Source of the DNA: Aquabacterium humicola
GTDB taxonomy: Bacteria > Pseudomonadota > Gammaproteobacteria > Burkholderiales > Burkholderiaceae_C
NCBI RefSeq assembly: GCF_030167915.1
Contig: NZ_JARGNB010000006.1
Span: 1 to 64,000, forward strand
Length of the DNA stretch: 64,000 bases
Reading direction: 5' to 3'
Part shown: piece by piece, positions 1-7,624 of the stretch
Layout of the letters: every line of letters begins with the position of its first letter
Numbering within the stretch: position 1 is the stretch's first letter
The notes under the pieces: model-generated
What the model was told of the DNA's origin: nothing
Seen by the model: only the letters and a program-made list of their open reading frames with translations
Database searches by the model: none
Translations under genes and position numbers: made by a program

Positions 1-240
1 GCAGCGAGCGAAGCTAAATGGACGGCGCGCCCCCAAGCCGAGGACCGCAGCGGAGTCGGCCCCCCCGGGGCCGACCGCCGGACTCGGCCCGCTGTGCCCG
101 CAGCCCGAGCCGCTCGGGCGCTCCGCTCTCGGAACGTCCAGCGGCTCGACATCGAATGACCGCAACGGGCCGACACCCGCCCCCGCCCGGCTTCGCAGGT
201 CCGGCGCGAAGCTGGATCGGCAGCGCGCGGCGAGCCCGGC
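1..240. repeat. Non-coding leader with GC-rich hairpins; resembles the 6.3-6.5 kb repeat block
   Basis: No convincing gene precedes the kinase at 241. A perfect 9-bp inverted repeat (55-63 with 67-75, loop CCC) forms a strong hairpin, and CCCGAG/CTCGGG forms a second near 105-120. Three short words occur in the same order as in the block at 6316-6471: GAGCGAAG (6-13 and 6317-6324), GGACCGCAGC (42-51 and 6344-6353), and CCGCAACGG(G/A)CCGACA (160-175 and 6456-6471, 15 of 16 identical). I infer a dispersed intergenic repeat family; copy number elsewhere cannot be seen. Confidence 0.45.
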
Positions 241-2850
241 ATGACGACGGGCCGCGGCGCCTTCATCGACCGCGTGCGCTGGCGCCTGCTGGCGGCCTTC
301 TTCGTGCTGCTGTTCGCCGCCATCGCGCTCGCCGGCGTCGGCTGGTGGGGCATGCGCAGCACGCAGCGCGCGCTGGCCGGCGTCGAGCACGACCTGCTGC
401 CGAACATCTCGCATGCGCTGGAGCTCGCGCAGCGCACGACGCAGCTGGCACTGGTGGCGCCGAAGCTGAGTGAGTCGGCGACCGAGGCCGAGCTCGAGGC
501 GCACCGCGCCAGCGCGCAGGACCTGCTGCAGCAGATCCGCCGGCGCTCGGTCGACCTGCAGCCCGCGCGCGAGCTGCAGCAGGTGATCGGCCCGCTGCAC
601 GAGCAGGTCGGCCGGCAGCTGGAGACACTGATCACGCTGACGCGCGACAAGCAGCGGCTGCAGCAGGCGCTGGCGCTGCAGCGGCGCCAGCTGGAACGGC
701 TGGGCGAACGCCTGCACGGCGCGGCGCGGCCCGCCGGGCAGCGCAGCGACGACCACGCGGCGATCACCGCGCTGTGGTCCACCCTGGTCTTGGGCCTGGC
801 GGCCGAGGATGCCGCGTCCATCGGACGTTTGCAGGCCGATGTCGAGGCGCTGCTGCTGGCCGCGCGGCGGCGCGGCGCCTGGCAGCGATTGCCGGCGGCC
901 GACACCACGCTGCTGAGCGCGCTGGCCGCAGGCGCCGACGGGCTGCTCGCGCAGCGTCAGCGGTTGCTCGACCTCGAGTCGCGCAGCGGCTACCTCGTGG
1001 TGCTGGCGCGCGCGAATGCCGACGAGCTGGGCGACGAGGTCTCGCGTTACGTCGCCCGCCTGCGCGGCGCCGCCGCCGAGCGCAGCGATGCGCTGGCGCG
1101 TGCGGTGCGCTCCGGCGAGACCGGCGTGCTGGCGCTGGCGCTGGTGGCCATCGTCATCGCGGTGCTGGCCACGCGCTACGTGCGGCGCCTGGTCGGCGAG
1201 GTCGAGACCATCACCGCGCTGATGTCGCGCCTGGCGCAGGGCGACACCGGCCAGCCGACGCCGGCCACGCGCCGCCGCGACGAGCTGGGCGAGTTGGCGC
1301 GCAGCTTCGAGGTCTTCCGCGACCAGGCGCTGGCGCAGCAGCGGCTCGTCGGCGAGCTGCACACGCAGCGCGAGCAGCTCGAAGCGGTGCTCGAAAGCCT
1401 GACCGACGGCCTCGCGGTGTTCGACCGCCAGCGCCGCCTGCTGCTGTGGAACCGCCGCTTTGCCGAGCTGCTGGCGCCGCTGGGCGCGCAGCCACAGGCC
1501 GGCATCGCCGCCGACGCGCTGCTGGCCGGCCTGCCGGCGGGCGCGCGCTGGCAGGCGTCGCCGGGCATCGAGACCACGCTGGACGCGGTGTGGGGCGGCG
1601 CCGGCCACGCCGAGCTGCTGCTGCCCGACGGCGGCGCCTACGACCTGCGCAGTCGCACGATGCCCGCCGGCGGCAGCGTCACGCTGGTCACCGACCTGAC
1701 CGCGCGGCGCGCGATCGAGCGCGAGCTGCAGCAGTCGCAGAAGCTGGAAGTGCTGGGCCAGCTGACCGGCGGTGTCGCGCACGACTTCAACAACTACCTC
1801 GGCACCATGCTCGGCAACCTGGCGCTGCTGGAGGCCGAGCTCGCCGGCGCGCCGCGCCCGCAGCAGCTGTGGCAGCGCATCCAGCGCGCCGCGGCCAGCG
1901 CCGCGGGCCTGACGCGGCGGCTGCTGGCCTTCGCACGGCGCCAGCCGCTGCAGGCCGAGCGCGTCGAGATCGACGGCATGCTCGAGGAGATGCACGACCT
2001 CGTCGAGTACTCGGCGGGAGAGGCGGTCGACGTGCAGCTGGCGCTCGGCGCGCCGGGCGTCTGCGTGCACGTCGACCGCGGGCAGCTGGAGAACGCGGTG
2101 CTGAACCTCGTGCTCAATGGCGCCGCGGCCATGCCGCAGGGCGGGCGCTTGCGGCTCGTCACGTCGCGGCCCGACGAGGGCTGCATCGAGCTGGCGGTCG
2201 CCGACGAGGGGGTGGGCTTGCCCGAGGCGCTGCGCGAGAAGGTCTTCGAACCCTTCTTCACGACCAAGGGCGAAGGCAAGGGCAGCGGGCTGGGGTTGTC
2301 GATCGTCTACGGCTTCGTCAAGCAGAGCGGTGGCGACATCACGCTGGACAGCCGCGTCGGCGCCGGCACGACGGTGCGGCTGCGCTTCCCGGTGGCGGCG
2401 ACGGTCGAGCGCGCGCTGCCGGGCCCGCGGCGCCCTGCGCAGCCGGTCGACGCCCCCGGGCTCGCGGGCCTGCGGCTGCTGGTCGTCGAGGACGACGAGG
2501 CCTACCGCGCGACCCTGCTCGACCTGCTGGCCGAAGCCGGCGCCGTCACCGACAGCCGCAGCTCGGCCGAAGACGCGCTGGCCTGGCTGGACGCGCAGGG
2601 CGAGGGCGCTTTGCCGCAGCTGGTGCTGTCGGACATCTGCCTCGGCCGCGGCCAGGACGGGCTGCAGCTGGCGCGTACGCTGCGCCGGCGCTGGCCCGCA
2701 TTGCCGGTGATCCTGATGTCCGGCATGGCGCCCGAGATGCTCGGCCAGCCCACCACCTGGCTGCAGGATTTCGGCTTCCTGCAGAAGCCGTTCGCGCTGC
2801 AGGCGCTGGCCGATGTTTCAAGGATTGGCCCGCGCCACGAACATTCGTAA
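241..2850 (+). CDS. TorS-like hybrid sensor histidine kinase with C-terminal receiver
   Basis: An 869-residue inner-membrane sensor. A first membrane segment lies at about 14-36, a long periplasmic helical region follows to about 295, and a second segment at about 296-313 leads into a HAMP-like linker. A PAS-like domain spans about 380-495. The HisKA box GGVAHDFNN puts the phospho-accepting histidine at H514. The ATPase domain shows the N box (NAVLNLVLNG), DEGVGL and GSGLGLSIVYG. A receiver at about 750-865 carries the acceptor D798 (VLSDICLG) and the conserved lysine in FLQKPF. The architecture is that of hybrid kinases with a membrane-proximal helical sensor. No cognate output regulator lies in view. 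It is 64 bp ahead of the sugar-transport operon, so control of that operon is possible but unproven. Confidence 0.9.
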   Translation: MTTGRGAFIDRVRWRLLAAFFVLLFAAIALAGVGWWGMRSTQRALAGVEHDLLPNISHALELAQRTTQLALVAPKLSESATEAELEAHRASAQDLLQQIRRRSVDLQPARELQQVIGPLHEQVGRQLETLITLTRDKQRLQQALALQRRQLERLGERLHGAARPAGQRSDDHAAITALWSTLVLGLAAEDAASIGRLQADVEALLLAARRRGAWQRLPAADTTLLSALAAGADGLLAQRQRLLDLESRSGYLVVLARANADELGDEVSRYVARLRGAAAERSDALARAVRSGETGVLALALVAIVIAVLATRYVRRLVGEVETITALMSRLAQGDTGQPTPATRRRDELGELARSFEVFRDQALAQQRLVGELHTQREQLEAVLESLTDGLAVFDRQRRLLLWNRRFAELLAPLGAQPQAGIAADALLAGLPAGARWQASPGIETTLDAVWGGAGHAELLLPDGGAYDLRSRTMPAGGSVTLVTDLTARRAIERELQQSQKLEVLGQLTGGVAHDFNNYLGTMLGNLALLEAELAGAPRPQQLWQRIQRAAASAAGLTRRLLAFARRQPLQAERVEIDGMLEEMHDLVEYSAGEAVDVQLALGAPGVCVHVDRGQLENAVLNLVLNGAAAMPQGGRLRLVTSRPDEGCIELAVADEGVGLPEALREKVFEPFFTTKGEGKGSGLGLSIVYGFVKQSGGDITLDSRVGAGTTVRLRFPVAATVERALPGPRRPAQPVDAPGLAGLRLLVVEDDEAYRATLLDLLAEAGAVTDSRSSAEDALAWLDAQGEGALPQLVLSDICLGRGQDGLQLARTLRRRWPALPVILMSGMAPEMLGQPTTWLQDFGFLQKPFALQALADVSRIGPRHEHS

Positions 2851-2914
2851 TGCGGGGTTCATCTGCCGCCGGTCTGATGCCCTCACTGCACCACGCCCCC
2901 CGAGACCGCCGCGC

Positions 2915-4234
2915 ATGAACCCCCGCACCGACCGCATCCGCCCGCTGAAGCAGGTCGCGCTGGTGATGGCCGTCGTGGGGGTGGCGCTGGTGGCGCCCGC
3001 GACACTCGCCGCGTCGATCAAGATCTCCTGCGGCTCGGTCGGCCAGGAGCTGGAGCTGTGCAAGCAGGCCGCCGAGCAGTGGGCGCGCAAGACCGGGCAC
3101 ACGGTGCAGGTGGTCGCGACGCCGAACGACGCCAGCGAACGGCTGGCGCTGTTCCAGCAGGTGCTGGGCGCGGGCTCCGACAAGATCGACGTGTTCCAGG
3201 TCGACGTCGTATGGCCCGGCATGCTCGCCGCGCACCTGCTCGACCTGCGGCCCCATGCGCAGGGCATCGAGCGCGAGCACTTTCCGAGCTTCATCGCCAA
3301 CAACACCGTCGGCGCGCGCGACGGCCAACCCGGCCGCCTGGTCGCGATGCCGTGGTTCGCCAATGCCGGCCTGCTGTTCTACCGCCGCGACCTGCTCGAC
3401 AAGCACGGCGCGAAGGTGCCGACGACCTGGGACGAGCTCGGCGCCACGGCGCGCCGCGTGATGCAGGCCGAACGCGCCGCCGGCAACGAGCGGCTGTGGG
3501 GTTATGTCTGGCAGGGCCGCGCCTACGAGGGCCTGAGCTGCAATGCGCTCGAATGGATCGTCAGCCACGGCGGTGGCACGGTGGTCGATGCCGACGGCCG
3601 CATCAGCGTGCGCAGCGCGCAGGCCGCCGCGGCGCTGAAGACGGCCGCCGGCTGGGTCGGCACGATCTCGCCGACCGCCGTGCTGAACTACGCCGAGGAA
3701 GAAGCGCGCGGTGTCTTCCAGGCCGGCAACGCCGTCTTCATGCGCAACTGGCCGTATGCCTGGGCGCCGGCCCAGGGGCCGGAGAGCGCGATCCGCGGCA
3801 AGGTGGGCGTGGCGGTGCTGCCCAGGGGCGCGGGGCCGGGCGGCCGGCCGGCGGCGACGCTGGGCGGTGAATCCCTGGCGGTGTCGAAGTACTCGCGCCA
3901 CCCCGCGCTGGCCGCCGAGCTGGTGCTCTACATGACCAGTGCTGCCGTGCAAAAGGAGCGGGCGCTGAGCGGCGCCTACAACCCGACGCTGCCGGCGCTG
4001 TACCGCGATGCCGACATCGCGCGCGTGAACCCGTTCATGGCCGAGCTCGCCGACACCTTCACCAACGCCGTCGCGCGGCCCACCGCGATCAGCGGCGCGC
4101 GCTACAACCAGGTCAGCAACCAGTTCTGGAACGCCGCGCACGAGGTGTTGTCCGGCCGGACGGCGCCGGACGACGCGCTCGCGCGGCTCGAAGCCACGCT
4201 GCAGCGCCTGTCGCGCGGCGGCAAATGGAACTGA
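2915..4234 (+). CDS. ABC transporter sugar-binding protein (alpha-glucoside/trehalose type)
   Basis: A 439-residue periplasmic solute-binding protein of the MalE/ThuE class. The ATG at 2915 is chosen because it gives a short basic N-terminus and a hydrophobic stretch ending in a plausible cleavage site (TLAAS); the open frame runs further upstream into the kinase gene. The mature part shows features of this family: IKISCGS, a cluster specifying interdomain residues around DVFQVDVVWPG, and MPWFANAGLLFYRRDLL. Two permeases follow with a 10-bp overlap, then an ATPase, a GH65 phosphorylase and beta-phosphoglucomutase, so the ligand is most likely an alpha-linked glucose disaccharide such as trehalose or maltose. 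The exact ligand is inference. Confidence 0.88.
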   Translation: MNPRTDRIRPLKQVALVMAVVGVALVAPATLAASIKISCGSVGQELELCKQAAEQWARKTGHTVQVVATPNDASERLALFQQVLGAGSDKIDVFQVDVVWPGMLAAHLLDLRPHAQGIEREHFPSFIANNTVGARDGQPGRLVAMPWFANAGLLFYRRDLLDKHGAKVPTTWDELGATARRVMQAERAAGNERLWGYVWQGRAYEGLSCNALEWIVSHGGGTVVDADGRISVRSAQAAAALKTAAGWVGTISPTAVLNYAEEEARGVFQAGNAVFMRNWPYAWAPAQGPESAIRGKVGVAVLPRGAGPGGRPAATLGGESLAVSKYSRHPALAAELVLYMTSAAVQKERALSGAYNPTLPALYRDADIARVNPFMAELADTFTNAVARPTAISGARYNQVSNQFWNAAHEVLSGRTAPDDALARLEATLQRLSRGGKWN

Positions 4235-5223
4235 AGGCCATGCCCCGCCACGACGGGGACGGGCGGCCGGCGGTCGCCGCGCCAGTGTCGGCGATCGCGC
4301 CGGCGTCGGCAGCTTCCGCGCCGGCGCGCGGCAGCCTGCAGGCCCAGCGCCGCCGCCAGGCCTGGTGCATGCTGGCGCCGATGCTGGTGCTGCTGGCCGC
4401 GGTGGCGGCCTGGCCGCTGGCGCGCACCATCGCCGCGAGCTTCACCGATGCGCAGCTGGGCGCCGTTGAGCCGCCCGCCTTCGTCGGGCTGGAGCACTAC
4501 CTCGGCGAGTACGGCGTGCTGGCCGACCGCGACTGGTGGGGCGCGGTCGCCAATACGCTGCGCTTCGCGATCCTGTCGGTCGCGCTGGAGACGCTGCTCG
4601 GCCTGGGCGTCGCGCTGCTGATCAACCGCCCGTCGCCGGTGCGCACGCTGCTGCGCGCCGCGATGCTGATCCCGTGGGCGGTGCCCACGGTGGTGTCGGC
4701 CAAGATGTGGAGTTGGATGCTGCACGACCAGTTCGGCATCGTGAACCACTACCTGCTGGCGCTGGGCCTCGTCGCCGCGCCGGTCGCGTGGACCGCCGAC
4801 CCGGCGCTGGCGATGTGGACCATCGTGGCGGTCGACGTGTGGAAGACGACGCCGTTCATGGCGCTCTTGATCCTCGCCGCGCTGCAGAGCGTGCCGACCG
4901 ACTGCTACGAGGCGGCGCAGGTCGACGGCGTGCCGGCCTTCACCGTGTTCCGCCGCATCACGCTGCCATTGATCCTGCCCGGCGTGGCCGTCGCGGTGGT
5001 GTTCCGCCTGCTCGATGCGCTGCGGATCTTCGACCTGATCTACGTGATGACCTCCAACAGCCGCGACACCCGCAGCATGTCGGTCTACGTGCGCGAGCAA
5101 CTGATCGACTTCCAGCTGACCGGCTACGGCTCGGCGGCCGCGACGGTGCTGTTCTTCATCGTCGCGCTGGTGACGATCGTCACCATCGGCGTGCTGAAGC
5201 GGCGCGACGGGGTGGACGCATGA
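4225..5223 (+). CDS. Sugar ABC transporter permease (MalF/ThuF type)
   Basis: An inner-membrane permease of up to 332 residues with about six membrane segments and the cytoplasmic EAA loop (YEAAQVDGVPAFTVFRRITLP) that docks onto the ATPase. The ATG at 4225 overlaps the end of the binding-protein gene; a second in-frame ATG at 4240 is equally possible and would remove five residues. The N-terminal 40 residues are Ala/Pro/Arg-rich and precede the first membrane helix. It is followed by an ATGA overlap with the second permease, so both subunits of the heterodimer are probably translationally coupled. It belongs to the binding-protein-dependent transport family used for di- and oligosaccharides. 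Confidence 0.9.
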   Translation: MELKAMPRHDGDGRPAVAAPVSAIAPASAASAPARGSLQAQRRRQAWCMLAPMLVLLAAVAAWPLARTIAASFTDAQLGAVEPPAFVGLEHYLGEYGVLADRDWWGAVANTLRFAILSVALETLLGLGVALLINRPSPVRTLLRAAMLIPWAVPTVVSAKMWSWMLHDQFGIVNHYLLALGLVAAPVAWTADPALAMWTIVAVDVWKTTPFMALLILAALQSVPTDCYEAAQVDGVPAFTVFRRITLPLILPGVAVAVVFRLLDALRIFDLIYVMTSNSRDTRSMSVYVREQLIDFQLTGYGSAAATVLFFIVALVTIVTIGVLKRRDGVDA

Positions 5224-6041
5224 AGCGCCTGCGCCAGTCCGGCTATGCAGTGGGCGCCGCGGCGCTGATCGCCACCTCGCTGTGGCCGCTGCTCTATGCG
5301 ATCGGCAGCTCGCTCAAGTCGCGCGACGCGCTGTTCGATCCGCGGCTGTGGCCCGAGCATCCCACGCTGGTGCACTACGCCGGCCTGTTCCGCGACCAGC
5401 CGTTCGGCCAGAACCTGCTCAACTCGCTGCTGGTCTCCGGCGGCGTCGTCGCGCTGTCGCTGGTGCTGGCGCTGATGGCCGCCTGGGCGCTGGGCCGGGT
5501 GAACTTCCGCGGCCGCGGCGTGCTGCTGACGATGATCCTGTCGACGTCGATGTTCCCGCAGGTCGCGGTGCTGGCCGGCATGTTCGAGCTGGTGCGCACG
5601 CTGGGCCTCTATGACCGCCTCGGCGCACTGGTGCTCGCGGACCTGCTGCTGACCTTGCCCTTCACCACCTGGGTGCTGGTGACCTTCATGCGTCAGCTGC
5701 CGAAGGAGCTCGAAGAGGCCGCGGCGATGGACGGCATCGGCGTGCTGACGCTGGTCTTCCGCATCTTCCTGCCGCTGCTGTGGCCCGCGGTCGCGGCGAC
5801 CGGGCTGCTGGCCTTCATCGCCGCGTGGAACGAGTTCCTGTTCGCGCTCAGCTTCACGCTGTCGACCGAGCAGCGCACGGTGCCGGTGGCCATCGCGCTG
5901 ATCAGCGCACCGTCGAAGTACGAGCTGCCGTGGGGCGCGCTGATGGCGGCGTCGGTGATCGTCACGCTGCCGCTGGTGGCGCTGGTGCTGCTGTTCCAGC
6001 GCTTGATCGTCTCCGGTCTGACGCAGGGGGCCGTGAAGTGA
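5220..6041 (+). CDS. Sugar ABC transporter permease (MalG/ThuG type)
   Basis: A 273-residue partner permease. The ATG at 5220 shares four bases with the upstream stop (ATGA). It has about six membrane segments and an EAA loop (ELEEAAAMDGIGVLTLVFR), and its C-terminal half (AAWNEFLFALSF) is typical of MalG-type subunits. It pairs with the preceding permease and the ATPase at 6502-7620. The gene for that ATPase is displaced by a 460-bp non-coding repeat block, which is unusual because such subunits are normally adjacent. Confidence 0.9.
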   Translation: MKRLRQSGYAVGAAALIATSLWPLLYAIGSSLKSRDALFDPRLWPEHPTLVHYAGLFRDQPFGQNLLNSLLVSGGVVALSLVLALMAAWALGRVNFRGRGVLLTMILSTSMFPQVAVLAGMFELVRTLGLYDRLGALVLADLLLTLPFTTWVLVTFMRQLPKELEEAAAMDGIGVLTLVFRIFLPLLWPAVAATGLLAFIAAWNEFLFALSFTLSTEQRTVPVAIALISAPSKYELPWGALMAASVIVTLPLVALVLLFQRLIVSGLTQGAVK

Positions 6042-6501
6042 ACCGGCTCCCTTTGCTCGACAACCGTCTTCGGCCCGTTTCGGTCGTTTGCGCCGGGACC
6101 TTGCGTGCCGGCACCGAGCGGGCCAAGGCCACTGGGTGCCCGGCTCCGCTCATGTCCCCCGGGCCGTGCGCCGCTGATACGCCTCAGGCTCAATCTCGGC
6201 CGGCCCTCCTCCTTGACTTCGCTACGCCGGGCACCCAGCGCCCTTGGCTGAGGCGACACCGTGGCAGGCGACGGCCTGCCAGGGCGGTGCGGATCAGGAC
6301 GGTGGGGCGCTCTGTGGAGCGAAGTCAAGGAGGAGGGCCGGCCGGACCGCAGCCTGGACTCCTGAGCGGAGCCCGGCCCGGGGGACATGAGCGGAACAGA
6401 GCGCCCCACCGTCCTGATCTTGCGCGGTGCACGCATGGGGGCACGTGGCGACTATCCGCAACGGACCGACAGAGCGGCCGCTATCAAGTGAAGCTACCGA
6501 A
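6042..6501. repeat. Nested inverted-repeat block inside the sugar ABC operon
   Basis: A 460-bp non-coding stretch between permease and ATPase, built from several perfect inverted repeats: 6145-6165 with 6375-6395 (21 bp), 6198-6223 with 6318-6343 (26 bp), 6292-6314 with 6397-6419 (23 bp), and 6132-6144 with 6226-6238 (13 bp). The first two pairs nest within each other; the third interleaves with them, and the fourth overlaps the outer arm. Its 3' end (6456-6471) repeats a word found at 160-175. No open frame in it looks like a protein. It may be a composite mobile repeat, an operon-internal mRNA structure, or both. Confidence 0.8.
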
Positions 6502-7620
6502 ATGAACCGCGTCGAGCTGCGCCAGGTGCGCAAGGACTTCAATAACACCTCGGTGCTCGCGGGCATCGACCTCGGACTCGCGCCCGGCGAGTTCTGCGTC
6601 TTCATCGGGCCATCGGGCTGCGGCAAGTCGACCTTGCTGCGGCTGATCGCCGGGCTGGAGGACTTGTCGGGCGGCGAGATCCGCATCGATGACCGCGTGG
6701 TCAGCCACCTGCCGCCGGCCGAGCGCGACCTCGCGATGGTGTTCCAGAGTTATGCGCTGTATCCGCACATGAGCGTGCACGAGAACATGGCTTTCGGGCT
6801 GCGGCACCGCAAGCTGGGGAACGACGAGATCGAGCGCCGCGTGCGCGATGCCAGCCGCATCCTGAAGCTCGACGGGCTGCTGCAGCGCAGGCCGCGCGAG
6901 CTGTCGGGTGGGCAGCGGCAGCGCGTGGCGATCGGGCGGGCGATCGTGCGGCAGCCGAAGCTCTTCCTCTTCGACGAGCCGCTGTCGAACCTCGACGCGG
7001 CGCTGCGCGTCGCGACCCGGCTCGAGATTGCCAGGCTGCACCGCGAGCTCGGCTCGGCGAGCACCGTCTACGTCACCCACGACCAGGTCGAGGCGATGAC
7101 CCTGGCCGACCGCATCGTGCTGCTGCGCCCGGCGGCCGAGCGCGGCGATCAGCCCAGCATCGCGCAGGTCGGCTCGCCGCTGGAGCTGTACCACCGCCCG
7201 GCGAACCGCTTCGTCGCCGGTTTCATCGGCTCGCCGGCGATGAACTTCCTGCCGTCCGAAGTACGCGTCATCGAAGATGGTGCGCTGCACGCCTGCAGCG
7301 TCGGCGGCATCGGCTGGACCGCGCGCGTGCGCGGTGAGGGCATCGCGCCGGGCGCGGCCGTGACGCTGGGCATCCGGCCCGAGCACCTGCGGCTGGGCGA
7401 AGGCCCGGGGCGGGCGCGCGTCGTGCACGTCGAGCGCCTGGGTGAACATGCCTACGTCTACCTGCGGCCCGACGGCGGCGACGAGGCCGCGCCGCCGCTG
7501 CTGGCGAAGACGCCGCGCGAGGACGTGGCCGTCGGCGATGCGCTGGCCTATGCGCTGCCGCCGGAGGCGCTGCACTGCTTCGCCGCCGACGGGCGTGCGC
7601 TGCCGCGGCTGGCGGCCTGA
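6502..7620 (+). CDS. Sugar ABC transporter ATPase (MalK/UgpC family)
   Basis: A 372-residue cytoplasmic ATPase energising the upstream permeases. The Walker A motif GPSGCGKST lies near residue 37, the Q-loop in AMVFQSYALYPHM, the signature LSGGQRQRVA, Walker B LFLFDEPLSNLD, and the switch histidine in VYVTHDQVEAM. The C-terminal third is a TOBE-type regulatory domain (GIRPEHLRL). The ATG at 6502 is the first that gives the standard family N-terminus (MNRVELRQVRKDF); the open frame extends upstream only through the repeat block. It ends 4 bp before the GH65 gene, so ATPase and phosphorylase are co-transcribed. Confidence 0.93.
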   Translation: MNRVELRQVRKDFNNTSVLAGIDLGLAPGEFCVFIGPSGCGKSTLLRLIAGLEDLSGGEIRIDDRVVSHLPPAERDLAMVFQSYALYPHMSVHENMAFGLRHRKLGNDEIERRVRDASRILKLDGLLQRRPRELSGGQRQRVAIGRAIVRQPKLFLFDEPLSNLDAALRVATRLEIARLHRELGSASTVYVTHDQVEAMTLADRIVLLRPAAERGDQPSIAQVGSPLELYHRPANRFVAGFIGSPAMNFLPSEVRVIEDGALHACSVGGIGWTARVRGEGIAPGAAVTLGIRPEHLRLGEGPGRARVVHVERLGEHAYVYLRPDGGDEAAPPLLAKTPREDVAVGDALAYALPPEALHCFAADGRALPRLAA

Positions 7621-7624
7621 GACC

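Noticed and set aside
6427-6501. Extended N-terminus for the ATPase from 6427
   Set aside because: The extra 25 residues are encoded by the repeat block, lack family similarity, and the ATG at 6502 gives the standard start.
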